Source of the DNA: Phlebopus portentosus
Lineage: Eukaryota > Basidiomycota > Agaricomycetes > Boletales > Boletinellaceae
Assembly: GCA_037892935.1 (NCBI GenBank)
Contig: JAYXKI010000009.1
Location: 1-64,000 of the forward strand
Length of the DNA stretch: 64,000 nucleotides
Direction: 5' to 3'
Position 1 is the stretch's first letter. The number at the start of each line of letters is the position of its first letter. The notes under the pieces are model-generated. The model searched no databases. It was not told the DNA's origin and saw nothing but the letters and a program-made list of their open reading frames with translations. Below, one piece after another: positions 10,963 to 23,700 of the stretch. A program made the position numbers and the translations under genes.

Positions 10963-12990
10963 TAAATCCATGTCTACTGACCCAAGCACAGGTGTTCCTG
11001 AATTGTATATTGGAGTCCAATGAATTTCTTACATATATGTATGAATTATATGTGCTTGCATATTAAAACTTTGTAGTACATATATAGTGAATAAAACTTT
11101 CATAGGCTAAAACAATATTTTTTGTAGGTTTATATTAGCTTATATATAATAGACTACATGGATGTGTATTAGGAACCTCTGTAATGCAGTGAGTATCTGG
11201 ACCATCTGGATATGACAGGCACTATAGTGAGATTACTGAGAGCCCAGACTGTAATGTCCAGATAGTCTGGACAACTGAGTGCATCAAGCTTTAATGTATA
11301 GGATACCTAACCTGCGTGTCCGGATATTCTGGACATTTGCTACTATATCATACAAAAATGTCCCTGCCCAAATCTATGTCTACTAACCTATGCACAAGTG
11401 TCCCCAAATTTGAGACACTTTCCCCCTATGTTAGAGGTATAGGTTCGGAGTTACACCAGTTTCGATCCTTTTGCCTAAGCAGCAGTATATTATGCAGAGG
11501 TGATCTTATCTACCCACGTTTAGCTGTACCACACAGTCCCCTTACTATCCTTCCTAGTTGCAGTCCTAGTTAGAGATGCTTTCAGAGACAAGATAGAGTA
11601 AGAGCAGATTGGAATTTCCAAGAGGCGTAGTAGTACAAAGCACACAGTGAGTCGTGTGAGGACACTATCACCAGTGTGTTAAGAGGATCAAAAGATGGGG
11701 GAAAGAGGGCCTACTTCTAACACTATTCATGCTTTCTAGGTAATCTATTTCCTGTCCTATTTCTTACTCATCTTCTCTCCACTTTACTCCACCTTGCTCT
11801 ACCTTGCTCCACTTCTCTTCACCATTACATCACTCCCTTCGTCATTCTGCTCTACTGAGCACCACTTTGCTCCAATGTATCTCCACTATGACAGAATTCT
11901 GTGGGGTTGCTGACTGAGACAATAGGGGTGCTGCTCCAGTATAGAAAGCTCCATTGTCAGTGCTCCACTATGATGTCAATTTCATCACCAGGTGAGATTA
12001 TAGCTCTTAGTGCAATGTAGGCAGCTCAATACGTGACTCTTCGCTATTCGTCTTATGGTCTGAAGGGTGTAAGCACAACTCGCACATCAGTATTGAGATG
12101 TCGGGTTGGTGTAGAGTATGGTCCAATGCATACCATGAACTGTATGAGTTCAGCTGGGGGATGCAGTTGTATTTGAGTGACTAGCCATGCTTTGTCTGGA
12201 AGTCTAATATCGCAAATGTATTGCCATATCCGTCATGAGAGTACTAGTTGTAATTGCTTGGTGTCCAAGTTCGTGTTCCTTGGTAAATAAAGGTTTGCTT
12301 GCACTGTAGAGGCTGGACATGAGTTTTGCAGCTCTGGCTTGTACCATCCTAGTATTCTCCAAGTTATTGGGTCTGCAGCTCGAGGGGTTTGAGTTGTAAC
12401 AACAAGTTCCTCATGTCACTTAGGTATTATAAGATTTGGTGGATTAGCATGTAACGCTTCTTGCGTGTAATGTTGGACTTCAATTTGGCAGTTACACATT
12501 TTGCTTGTAGCATGACATACTGTAAGGTATATCTTATAAAGGACCATGTACACTCGGGCACAAGTCTGACAGTGCTGGAATGCCAGTGATGTCTCCATTG
12601 GGCTTGGATTAGCCTTTAGACTTTAGGTGTTAGGCTTTAGTAGTTGTGTTCTAGACTTCTCGGGCTTCTAGTAGTTTTGATCGCTTCTTGACTTCTTTTA
12701 ATTAGGTCAGATTGGGAGTTTGGTCAGTGGTAATAAGTCGGTGGTGGTAACTACTGGTCAGCAGTGTTAAGTAGTCTGCAGGGTTACATACTTGTGGCAT
12801 GCTTCTCAGGCGCCCGTATATTGCCATTGATGCCCGTGACTATTGCCTTAGTCGTATTAATAGTAGTTTGGCTCTAGTGACTGCTAGACTGTTACTAGTT
12901 GTGTTTGAAATGCTGATCCTGTTGATCTGTTGATCATGTCAATCTTGATGTGAATTTTTGAGCAGATCCTTTCACCCTAAGAGATTAGCC
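10963..12990. other. Repeat-derived, gene-free interval
   Basis: About 2 kb without a supportable gene. The left part (10963-11410) repeats sequence found left of the MITE, including the TGTCCGGAT-type motifs near 11191, 11250 and 11306, and a single decayed unit of the 81-bp satellite near 11390. From 11410 to 12990 I see only AT-rich unique-looking sequence with short chance ORFs. Confidence 0.5.
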
Positions 12991-12999
12991 ATACTAATA

Positions 13000-13437
13000 A
13001 ACTTTGGCATGGCCTGGGTGCCATACACAAGTGTTCCCAAATCGGGGATACTTTCTGTATGAGAGAGAGCCATACACAGAGTATTCCTGATTTAGGAACA
13101 CTTTCTGCATGAGAGAGAGTTATGCCAGGATTTTTGGCATGTCCTCTGAGCCATATACAGAGTGTCCTCGATTTGGAAACACTTTCTGCATGAGAGGCAG
13201 CCATGCCAGGATTTTTGGAATATTCACTGAGCCATGCACAGAGTGTCCTTAATTTGGGGACACTTTCTGCATGAGAGGCAGCCATATCAGCATTTTTAGC
13301 ATGTCCTCTAAGCTATGCACAGAGTGTCTCTGATTCAGGGACACTTTCTATATGAGAGAGAGCTATGCTAGGATTTTTGGCATGTCCTCTGAGCTGTGCA
13401 CAGAGTGTCTCTGAATTGAGGACACTTTCTGTATGAA
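13000..13437. repeat. 81-bp satellite array, left part
   Basis: About five to six imperfect copies of an 81-bp unit, recognised by GGCATGTCCTCTGAGC, ATGCACAGAGTGT and GGACACTTTCTGCATGAGAG. The array stops at the LTR of element A at 13438 and resumes at 21625, so the two parts were once one array. Confidence 0.9.
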
Positions 13438-13897
13438 TGTTAGGTGGACGGCTCAAATGCTGAGTCGAGGCAGGCCAATATAACAACAAATAAGCATGGA
13501 TGAGATAATCCCAAGCACATTGCTCTGGTTGAGACAGCTAAGATGAAACTTAAGTCTAGACCGTCGAACGCTATATCGAAGTGAAGGTAAGTAGAATTCA
13601 ATAAACTATTAATACAAGAGTAGATACCTATGTCGAAGTGAAGGTAGGTAAAATAGAAAGACAAGGAAATGAAAGAGTCAAACTATCTACTTATATAGAT
13701 TTCGAGTGCGGGAAAGGTCTACTCTAATGAGAAGTCACATGATGAAGGAATGGGGTGATTAGTGAGCGTGATAGAATGTTGTGGAATATTCTGGTGAATG
13801 GATGAGTAAGCACATAAGAAAAATAAAAGAAAAGGAAAAGAATATTAAAATGAATGATGATGTAAGAAAAGAAAAAGAAAATGTTCAAGTCCTTACA
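13438..13897 (-). repeat. 3' LTR of element A (460 bp)
   Basis: Minus-strand ends TGTAAGG...CCTAACA. A purine tract (AAGGGGGGGTGA, minus strand) abuts its inner edge at 13898, as expected for plus-strand priming. The matching LTR is at 21165-21624. Confidence 0.9.
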
Positions 13898-16800
13898 TCA
13901 CCCCCCCTTCAAGGTTGGGTGTCCTGACCAACCACATAGACCTTCTGACATCGTGAATTTGTACAGCACTTGCAGACTTTGTCGAGGTATCGTTAACTTC
14001 CTTGGAGCTCCATGATGTTTGCGATAGAATTCTTGAATCAACTCCTGCACGTTATCTTTGACATCGGACTTCGGCTGCCATGTCGCTTCCTCATATCCAA
14101 CCCACTTGACCAAGAATTAGAGCTTGCCTTGATGCAGACACAAGTCAAGTATTTCTTCAACCTTGTACCCTTCCTGCTTGTCAATGATCACTGGTGGTAG
14201 TGAAGGTGGCTTCTTCTGAGATTTGAAGAATGATTGAATGGCCGGTTTGAGCAAGATCTCGTTGAAGACTGGATAGACCTTCTTCCAGGTCTTCGGTAGT
14301 TTAAGTCTGTATGCGCTCACGCCAACCTTTTCCACTACCTCGAAGGGACCGAACCACTTATCATCCATTTTCTTCATCGGTCGGATTGTCTTGATATTTC
14401 ATCCATCTAAGAAGACCTTCTGTCCTGCCTCGTAGTTAATGGACTTTCCAGCATGACGGTTGTAGAAACGCTTCATGTCTTCATTTGCTTGGGTTAGGTT
14501 ACCTTGGGCGAGTTCATGCACCTCCTTGACATGCTTGGCAAATTCTTCTGCTGACAGGTTTGACGATGCCATCCCAACCCCCATAAAGTCCAAGGAATGT
14601 ATTCCGGTGTTAACGAAGAAAGGAGACAGTTTTGTCACTGAATGCTTACAGTTATTGTATGCAAATTCCACAAGCGCGAGCCAGTTCGTCCAGTCTAATT
14701 GTCGATGATTGACATACAAGCGGAGATATTGTTCGAGTTCTTGGTTGACCCTCTCTGTTTGTCCGTCCATCTGAGGGTGGTATACTGTCGACAGGTTACC
14801 TTCAATGTGGAGGAGCTTGTACAACTCCTTCATCATCTTTGCATCAAATTGTACTCCTTGGTCGTGAATGATCTTCTGCAGTAATCTATGTAATCAGAAG
14901 ACATGGTCCCTATAGATCCTAGCCATGCTTTCAGTCGTTAACTTTGTCATTGTTGAAATTGTATGGATTTATTTGCTAAAGTGATCCACTACAACACAAA
15001 TTGCATTGAACCCATTCAATTCTGGCAACTCTCCGATTAAGTCGACCATGACAATCTGCCATGGCACCTCCGGCACCTCGTTAGGGTGCAAAACCTTTGC
15101 TCTCATTGTCCTTAGAGCCTTCATCTGCTGACAACGATCATACCCCCACATGTACACTTGCATGTCTGCACTCATCTTTGGCCACCAGTACTGTCATGCT
15201 ATCAGCTGGATTGTTTTCATCGCTCCTGGATGTCCTGCCAGGGTCGAGTTATAGTGTTCTTTCATAACAATTTCTCTGACACTTGCTGGTACGTATAGCC
15301 ACCTACCCATCTTCCACACTTCTTCTCTCCACTCAACTACCTTCGGTCGTTCCTCTTTGCCTTTCTATCCTTGTGCCTCCCTGACCTTGCCGATAAGAAC
15401 ATCTCTGGATGTCTGAACTATTCCTCTGACCAGCCATTCCTCCTTGATGAAGGTCACATTCTCGTTATTGCGCTTACCCTTGTCGTGATCTGCTCGACAT
15501 AACAACAGATCGGCCTTACCTAACATCTTTCCAGGCTTATGGACTAGCGTAAAATCAAACTCAGCTAAATCGAGTCACCAACGGGCTTGTCGACAATTTA
15601 GCTTCTGCGGCAATCAGAAGTACGTTAGATTAGCATGGTCCGTCCATACCTCAAAAGGTTGGTTAGCTCTCTGGAGATATTGTCGCCATTCTTTTAGGGC
15701 TTGAATGATGGTGAGCATTTCCTTGTCGTAAATCTCGTAGTTTTGCTCTGCCTTTAGAAATGTTGATGACCGATAAGCGATCACCTTCCATTTGCCGTCT
15801 TGTTTCTGGAGAAGTACTCCACCAGTCGCAAAGTCCAATGCATCCACTTCCACATGGAAAGAGTCCTTGTTGTTAGGTATCACTAACACGGGAGGACTAC
15901 TCAAATGACGCTTCAATTCCTTGAACGCTGCCTGTTCCTCTTTGCCCCACTTCCATTCCACCTTACCTATCAGCGTAGTTAAAGTTTTGATGACCAAACT
16001 GTAATCCTTAATGAAACGTTGCAACCAATTTCTTAGTCCCAGGAATTGTTGCAGTTCGTAGACATTCTTTAGAACTGGCCAGTCCTGTACCGCTGCCGTC
16101 TTCTTGGCATCCATTCAAACTTCGCCATTGCTGATGATGTGCCCGAGGTACTTTGCCCGAGGTACTTGACTGTATCGACTTTGAACTCACACTTCTGTGG
16201 CTTTAGGAAAAGTCTATTTTGACAAAGGATCTCAAAGACTCATTTAGTGCGCCTGCAATGTTCCTCTAGATCGTTCAAGAAGATGAGAATGTCATCAAGG
16301 TAAATGATGACAATACCCTCATGAATCAGTTCCCAAAAGATGTCGTTCATGAAGCCTTGGAATGTGGCTGGTGCATTACACAAACCGAAGAACATAACCG
16401 TAGGTTCAAACAAGCCTAAATTTGTCCTAAATGCTGCCTTCCACTCATCTCCCTCACAAATCTGGATGTTGTAGTAGCCCCAACAAACATCGAGCTTCAT
16501 GATGTACTTCGCATCCTTGACCTTGTCGATGAGCTCATTTATCAGCGGCAATAGGTACTTGTTCTTGATTGTCCCTTCGTTGAGCTTTTGATAGTCTTGG
16601 ATTGCTCACAAGCTCCCATCTTCTTTCTTGATAAAAAAGAATGGTGACGCCATTGGAGATTTCAACTGTCGTATGCATCCTGATGCTAGGTTTTCCTCAA
16701 TGAACTCCCTCATTGCTTCTTGTTCTTTTGGTGACAACAGGTAAACCTTGCAGTCACTGGGTTTGAAGTCCGGTTTCAAGTCAATAGCATAGTCCCACAT

Positions 16801-17760
16801 TCGATGATTTGGTAAACGTTTGAACAATTCCTCACTAAAGACGTCGGTGTATTCTTCCAGGTAAGGCAGCCACCTTGCCACTTCCTTCATTCTCACATTC
16901 CTCGCATACTCATTGTCTATTTCTTCTTTTGACAACATCAAATCACACTTGTCTGGACAACACGTGAACTTGACAGACCTCATCTTCTAGTCGATCTCCG
17001 AGTTATGTTTCTGTAACCAGTCATGACTGAGGAAAATATTACTTAATGCCAAAGACGTGACTACTAATCGGATCTCTTCTTCATGCTTGCCAAAAAATAT
17101 CCATACCATGACGTACTCCTTGATTAGTCTGCCCTTATTGCTGGTACCATCAGTATTAAAGACTGATCTAGGTCAGATATATCTTTGAGTCGGGAACCTG
17201 TATCACTTAATGAAACCCTCGTCGATGCAAGAGCCAGTGCATCCTGAGTTAATTAAGGCATGAGCATCAATGAAGTGTTCGTCCTTGAGCTCAGGATTTG
17301 ACAGATCAACTTCATCATCTCCAGCAACCTTAGGATGTACGATACTGATGAAAGTATCCAATTCTTTACCACCCGCCCTCTTAACAAAGTGTTCTGCATC
17401 CTCGATGCCTTCACGCCATACCTCAGCTGTGCGTCTGCCAACCACATCCCACACTGCTTCGGTAATGTTTGCCCAAGCAACAATGTCCTTACGATAAGGT
17501 GCTTCTGCCACAACCTCATTTTTTATAGTGGTTTGAATCCGCTCTTCCTCTCTCAATTTGCCTACTTGCGCATCTGCTCTTCTGACAAACAAATCCTCAT
17601 ATACTTCGAAGTCATCATCATCATCTTCAGATTCGTCTGGCAGCATGTCAGTAAGGATCTTTCAAAGGGTAAAACCATCACTGATATTCGCATCTTGGTA
17701 TTATACAGCAGGACGATTATATTTTAATGAGTCCAATGAAAAGAGTCCTTTAGGAAACTA
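13898..17760 (-). pseudogene. Element A pol relic (PR-RT-RH-IN-chromodomain)
   Basis: Broken minus-strand frames cover the whole polyprotein. Protease at about 17230 reads ALINSGC, so the catalytic Asp of D-S-G is Asn. The RT region at 16240-16983 has YLDDILIF. RNase H is at about 15614-15900 (DALDFATGG, EIYDKEML). Integrase at 14399-15175 has the CDRC knuckle changed to YDRC, a DLIGELP core and QTERVNQELE. The connection domain and chromodomain (KWVGYEEATWQPKSDV) are at 13898-14377. Compared with B it carries many CG-to-TG or CA changes and several stops. It cannot make an active polyprotein. Confidence 0.9.
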
Positions 17761-18403
17761 ACTAGTCGTTCCGACATTCATACCTGGTCTTCCAGAAAAC
17801 CCTCGCCTTCTACTAATTCTTCCAGCTCTGTGGGCATTGCTCACATGTTGACCTCATCAACCTCTTCGAAGGAGGATTTCTTTGCTTGGCCGAGCTCTTT
17901 GAAGAGTGCCTTTCTATCTGCTGGAACAAAGGCCGCAATGATGGCATATATCACTTCATGGCCTCACAGGCATTCCCTGATATAGTGGCCCATCTGGCCA
18001 CACTTGTAACAAGCACACATACGGCGCGCCTGGTTCATCATTACGTCCATCAGCTGACTCAGACCTCCATACATTACTCCTGTTGCATCATGATAATCTT
18101 GGGTGGAGGGTACAAAAGGACGAGTTGCTTGTTGAGGCGACATAGGACGTCACATTGGCGGTGCAGAAGCTGGCTTGGTCGCTGTCATATTTATTGCCTT
18201 TTGCCGATGTTCAGCCATCAGGTCCCTGATTTGATGCTCAACCCTATTTACCTTGATGGCAGCTCTCTTGAACTCTTTGTATGACATCGGTTCATTGGGC
18301 AATCTCATAACGCCTTCAACGACCTTTGGGTTTAGCGCCCTCTTCAGACGACTCATCAACCATTCATCATGTGCTTCTGTTGCTAGGCCAGCATCTACTC
18401 AGC

Positions 18404-19908
18404 TGTTAGAATCAGAGTAAGAAGAGTAATATATGGCTTACTACTGAAGCAAGTGTCTCACACTGCTGATTGGTAAGCAATGTCAGAGAATCAGGCAAGG
18501 ACAAGTATTAGGCTAGTGTTTGTATGAGAGAAAGCTCTAACTCGCTTGAGGGGCATTTGGAGAGATGAATTGAACTGCTACTCAGGATGGCTCATTTAGC
18601 CTCCTTTTATACTCTACAGGTGTGGCTATGCTAGGCTACTACTATAACTATCTACCTCAGTCTTTCTACTGACCATGTATACCTTCCAGCGCCTTCTACA
18701 AGGTGCTCCACTTGCTCCACCCTTTCCTTGTCAATTCCGTGCATTTCTTGTCAATTCTGATCGTACTGTATGTTCTAGTTCATTCTACTAGTTTCTTGCT
18801 GTGTACTTCAATGTCTGAGCTCTACTGTTATGGTCTAATGACTCTAGCACTTTCTGGTGCATACTTACTATCCTCAGCTACTCTGCTGGTGTCTGTACTG
18901 GTTCTGAGCTCCACTGGTTTATTCTCTACTGTTCTATGGCCTTCTCTCCTTGGAGTTAGGACTTATGTTCTTCTTCTGACTCAGATGGCTGACTGATGCT
19001 GCTACTTTGCCTGAGCTAGTTGTAAAAGCTTTCCTCTCATCTACTACTCCTGTGGATGCATACACATCACTTCCCTTCTTATTGCCTTCCTGATTAGATT
19101 AACTTTCCTTATCAATGATCGTTGATCTCCATGGCTTCCGAGGTTTGGTGCCTGTGGGGTACTACATCTTCTTCTGGAAGTCCTGGGGTTTTTCCCACCA
19201 GCGTTCTATCATCTACTGGAAAGCTTCTCTTGTGGAGATATGTCATCATTCTTGTGAACCCTTCTTCTGGTGGCATCGGAATCTTAATTGGACCAATCAC
19301 GAACTTGATCCTGTGTTCTATTGATATCTCTGTGACTCGTTCGTCCATGACTGATACTCCTTCTGCATCAATGAGTCTAATGAATTCTTTAACTCTAGTT
19401 ATCGTATTTTCTGCTATACGTCGTACTATTTCATTAGCTCCCCTTCTGTATGGTATGTCAATATTAATATGAATAAATTAACATTCTTCTTTATGTTTCC
19501 ACTTTGGGAATTTAATCTGTACTCCTGCGTTCATTAGATAGTCTTGTTCGTCATGTGAGAATACTGCTACCATATGTTCAAATGTCATATAATTTGTATT
19601 AGGCTGTTGTATGCCTTCTTGAGTAATGTATCCTGAGAATACTCTATGTGTCCCTCGTATATCGAAGTTCATTGCTAATACCTCTGTCATCAAGAGTGAT
19701 GAGATTATTGTACAATAAATGTCCTATCCTATCTGCTGTGCTTGCTTGCATTTCTCGCAATCGTCTTTTACTTCTGGCCATTAACTAGCTCGTCCTTGGT
19801 TAACTATTCTCTTTAATGTAGTTTCCAGTGTTCTTGCTTGTCGTGTGAATATCTTGATTGTATGCTGTCACGTGCACGCTATACTGCTGACTAAAGCAAT
19901 TTCTAACA
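18404..19908 (-). repeat. Solo LTR (1505 bp) of a second LTR family, nested in element A
   Basis: Ends TGTTAGAA...TTCTAACA (8-bp perfect inverted ends), flanked by a perfect 5-bp duplication TCAGC at 18399-18403 and 19909-19913. It is homologous over its whole length to 42209-43716. No internal element sequence is attached, so it is a solo LTR left by LTR-LTR recombination. A TATA box (TATAAAAG, minus strand) lies at about 18602-18613, and an ORF relic lies upstream of it. Confidence 0.9.
19112..19693 (-). pseudogene. LTR-encoded ORF relic of the 1.5-kb LTR family
   Basis: A coding-like region of roughly 190 codons inside the LTR, from an ATG near 19690 to the stop at 19112. It is interrupted by a TAA at 19478 where the sister copy has CAA. 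Features include an N-terminal MTEVLAMNFDIRGTHR, a Lys-rich KWKHKEEC segment and a C-terminal MTTYLYKRSF-like segment. No known family is recognised. The sister copy at 42427-42972 keeps this TAA site as CAA but has a TGA at another site, so the ancestor was probably open throughout. Confidence 0.5.
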
Positions 19909-21164
19909 TCAGCAGATGTCAAACTTGTTGAAGAACTCGTCGGCATTGAGGTCTCCTTGGTACATTGCGTCGAGTTGCTCGAAAGCTTTTTGAGACCTGG
20001 TGGGGTCATCGAACAATGTGTCAAGCTTCTTCAAGAAGGCATCCCATCCGTCCGTGAATGTCAAGTTGCCATCCTCGTTAATTGCTCCACTGATGTAACT
20101 TTCCACCCAGCGAGCTGCAGCTCCGCTCTTTATGTACGACAGGGCGAACATAATCTTACTCTTGTTCATCCTGAATTCTGATTCTGATGTGTAGATGTAA
20201 AGCCACAATTCTTGCTTGAAGTCCACATAATCGTGTTCACTATCAAAATCTCTCAGTTTGGCAATGTGGACCTTCTTCGATGCCTTCAACCCTTAGTGTG
20301 TACTTTCGCCTGTAGCTTGGAGCGCTAGCGCAACTGCTGTTGCAAGGTCAGTCATTACTTCCTTCGACAATAACATCTCGTGTTCTTCCTCCTCTTCTTC
20401 TTCTTCATCTTCTTCACTTAGTATGATTGGAGCTGGCTCTCAGAGTTTGCTGAACGATGATGAAGTTGCAATAGGGGGAGCTGATGCTGGAGCGATTGTC
20501 ATTGACGACCCTGGTAATGGGGCCATTGATTGCATGGGAGTAGGGGGCATGGGTTCGTCTATGTCACCTTCTCGCTTCACTCTCCAATAGAGGGATTTCC
20601 CATCTCTGTTGGAGTACCACTTCTTCGCTACTTCATTCCATCAAGTGTCGAAGGCTTGATTCCCTGCTTTGATGATGTAGTGTACTTGCAAAGCGCTCCA
20701 CCTCGAGTTTGCTGGGAGAGCTGCTCATTGGTCATCAGTTAGCTCCACCTTGATAGGCTGAGGGTGGAACGGAAATCAGGATGTTGTTTAGATGGGACTG
20801 ACTTTGGATGATCGGCTCGTCTTTGAAATTGATGATTAGATAAAAAGCCCTGAGGTAGATGATGAACAAGATGCTGGTTGACGACTGGACTCTATGCATC
20901 ACCCACAAGAATGTTTGGTGTGAGTTCCAAAGAAGGGTAATTTGGAGCACCATAATGATATGATTGGTTGGTACTTTGGGTACTATCGGAACACATCGGA
21001 GTCAATCGGGCTTCAACGGGCAAGATAGGGGTTTGTTGTCTGCATGATAGGAACTGGGTTTTGTTTGATGTCGTCCTTTGAAGATATACTTCAGGGGACA
21101 CATCACAGGCGAGCGCTCAATGACAATGAAATTGGGCGTGAGCCAAGAGTAGGTCTTTCTATTA

Positions 21165-21624
21165 TGTTAGGCAGACAGCTCAAATGCTAAGTCGAGGTAG
21201 GCCAACACAATAACAAACAAGTATAAATGAGATAATCCCAAGCACGTCGCTCTGGTCGAGATAGCTAAGATGAAACTTAAGTCTAGACTGTCGAATGCTA
21301 TGTCGAAGTGAAGGTAAGTAGAATTCAATAAACTATTAATACAAGAGTAGATACCTATGTTGAAGTGAAGGTAAGTAGAATAGAAAGACAAGGAAACGAA
21401 AGAGTCAAACTATCTACTTATATAGACTTCGAGTGTGGGAAAGGTCTACTCTAATGGGAAGTCACATGATGAAGGAATGGGATGATTAGTGAGCGTGATA
21501 GAATGTTGTGGAATGTTCTGGCGAATAGATGAGTAAGCACATAAGAAAAAGAAAAGGAAAGAAAAAGAATATTAAAATGAATGATGATATAAGAAAAGAA
21601 AAGGAAAATGTTCGAGTCCTTACA
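21165..21624 (-). repeat. 5' LTR of element A (460 bp)
   Basis: Same ends as 13438-13897. It contains two direct copies of a roughly 30-bp segment with GAAGTGAAGGTAAGTAGA. No classical TGG-starting primer-binding site follows the LTR edge at 21164. Confidence 0.9.
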
Positions 21625-22293
21625 ATGAGAGGCAGCCATACCAGCATTTTTGGCATGTCCTCTGAGCCATGCACAGAGTGTCCCCAAATTAGGGACACTT
21701 TCTGCATGAGAGACGGCCATGCTAGGATTTTTGGTATGTCCTCTGAGCTATGCACAGAGTGTCCCCGATTTGAGGACACTTTCTGCATGAGAGAGAGCCA
21801 TACTAGCATTTTTGGCATGTCCTCTGAGCTATGCACAGAGTGTCCCCAATTCAGAGACACTTTCTGCATGAGAGGCAGCTATGTTAGGATTTTTGGCATG
21901 TCCTCTGAGTCATGCACAGAGTGTCTCTGAATTGGGGACACTTTCTGCATGAGAGACGGCCATGCTAGGATTTTTGGCATGTCTTCTGAGTCATGCACAG
22001 AGTGTCTCTGAATTGGGGACACTTTCTGTATGAGAGGCAGCCATACCAGCATTTTTGGCATGTCCTCTGAGCTATGCACAGAGTGTTCCTGAATCGGGAA
22101 CACTTTCTGCATGAGAGGCAGCCATGCCAGGATTTTTAGCATATCCTCTGAGCTATGCACAGAGTGTTCCTGATTCGGGGACACTTTCTGTATGAGAGAG
22201 AGCCATACTAGCATTTTTGGCATGTCCTCTGAGCTATGCACAGAGTGTCTCTAAATTGGATACACTTTCTGCATGAGAGAGAGCCATATCAGT
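21625..22293. repeat. 81-bp satellite array, right part
   Basis: About eight head-to-tail copies of the 81-bp unit. Because 81 is divisible by 3, long frames without stops occur on both strands (e.g. 21529-21930 plus, 21879-22241 minus). They are a by-product of the period and share no protein-like evolution. Confidence 0.9.
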
Positions 22294-23700
22294 ATTCCAA
22301 GACTCTGGTCTGTCTGCTCTGAATTTTAAGCCTATGACCCTATTTAAGTTTTCCCTCTAGCCTACTTGGTGAATCAAATAGAGAAAGCAGACAACTATAA
22401 TGGCAATGGTTCACTTGCTGCAGATTCTATTCTGGGAAGAGCATGTGCAAGGGCCCAAGAGGCCTGTGGAAATAGAAGATCAATTTACGGCTGATGGAAT
22501 GTGCAGCAATTTGACTCAGAGGCTCTATTAGAGAAAGTTTGATTGCAATGACTACGGTATTTGCACAGGATATAGCAGTACTGTTAGCACCATTACTTAC
22601 TTGACTATTGAATAGTGAGTAGATATAATACAGTCGCAAATGCTAAGGTATGTGCTACTTACCTGGCTTGTTGCTTCTCACCTCTTAATTCATAGTAGTG
22701 CAGCTGAGATAAGGTCAGATGTATAGAATGACCCACTGTGGTGGCAATGAGGAAGGAAAGAGAAGTAGGTCAAGGTGCAGCTAGGTGTCTGTGATCATGA
22801 GTGGAATTGACAGTGGGCCCACCGGATTTATTGTCTGACTGCATCTCTGGACTGTATTGATCCTGTACTGTCACTTATGGCAGTATAGCATTCACTGCCC
22901 CTCATTCTGCTTATGCATACTAGATATGTTATCTGGCTGTAGCAGAGAAGCATTGTGATGATCCAGATGTGATGGAAAGGTGTAGAAATCAATGCAGGTA
23001 GGAGTGAGCCACAGTCTCTTATAAATTGCATAAATAGAAGCACCACATCGAGCATATAGAATGAATACCATAATAATTTCTTTAGATACAAGCAAGTTTG
23101 GAATTTGTTGCCTTTGAATGACAGTTTCTGAGAATGCTGCAAAGACAAAAGACACTTGCACTATTGCACAAATACTGCACAGAACAGATTGAAAGCTTAT
23201 CAGAGTATTACAAGGTATATAGACCTAATTTACAGATCAAAAAAAACCTATGATGACTTGTGTGAAGAGGAATGATTTTTTGAACAGTCCAGATGACCCG
23301 CTGGAACAAGGGTTGATGAAATTGTCTAATGTTTCCTATACAAATACTGGATGAAATGATGCAAAACTTTGTCAGAGTAGTCCCATGTATATAGACTTAA
23401 TTTACGGACCAGAAGAAAAAATTATTATGGCTTGTATGAGGAGGAATAATTTTGGGATCAGTCCAGATAATCCTTTGAAGCAAGGCTTGGTAAAGTTGTT
23501 TGTTTTGTTCCGATATACACAGACAACAAATTACAAATATTTCTACATATATCTACATGCACAAGCTAGCGCTTTTTTTTGAGTGCTAACTGGTTATGAA
23601 ACATGCAGAATTGACAGAGAAAAGCGTCATTTACTTGAGTTTTTACTGTTTTGGCTCGGACACATCAGAGCACATGAGACGTGGGGTGTGACAACACTTA
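22294..23700. other. Gene-free interval with a 170-bp imperfect tandem duplication
   Basis: No supportable gene. Two diverged copies of a roughly 165-170-bp segment lie at about 23190-23350 and 23365-23530 (shared words include TATATAGAC.TAATTTAC, GAGGAATGATTTT/GAGGAATAATTTT and AGTCCAGAT). The rest is AT-rich. Confidence 0.5.

Larger units (their letters stand above)
17790..20953 (-). pseudogene. Element A gag relic, split by a solo LTR
   Basis: The capsid part lies at 19909-20953 (KVHIAKLRDFDSEHDYVDF, QLDAMYQGDLNADEFFNKFD). The C-terminal part lies at 17790-18403 (SRLKRALNPKVVEGVMRLPNEP). Between them is the 18404-19908 LTR insertion with duplicated TCAGC. The GGGTTTT heptamer near the gag end is conserved (about 17800), but the following stem is degraded in this copy. 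Confidence 0.85.
13438..21624 (-). mobile_element. Gypsy/chromovirus element A, complete but decayed
   Basis: An 8187-bp element between two 460-bp LTRs. Without the nested 1505-bp solo LTR it is about 6.68 kb, like element B. The flanks ATGAA (left) and ATGAG (right) fit a 5-bp target duplication with one later change, inside the 81-bp satellite. In minus order it has gag (about 20950-17790, interrupted), protease, RT, RNase H, integrase and chromodomain, all with many stops. It has far fewer CG dinucleotides than B and C at the same sites, so it is the oldest of the three. Confidence 0.9.

Noticed and set aside
21605..21624. tRNA-like T-arm word GTTCGAGTCC at the LTR edge
   Set aside because: No acceptor, D or anticodon arms are present around it, and it is simply the conserved end of the LTR.
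21529..22241. Stop-free frames of 120-133 aa with a 27-aa repeat
   Set aside because: They come from the 81-bp satellite period, occur on both strands at once, and are broken in the left array.
13000..22293. Possible CRISPR array
   Set aside because: Units are contiguous without unique spacers, far longer than CRISPR repeats, and the sequence is eukaryotic.
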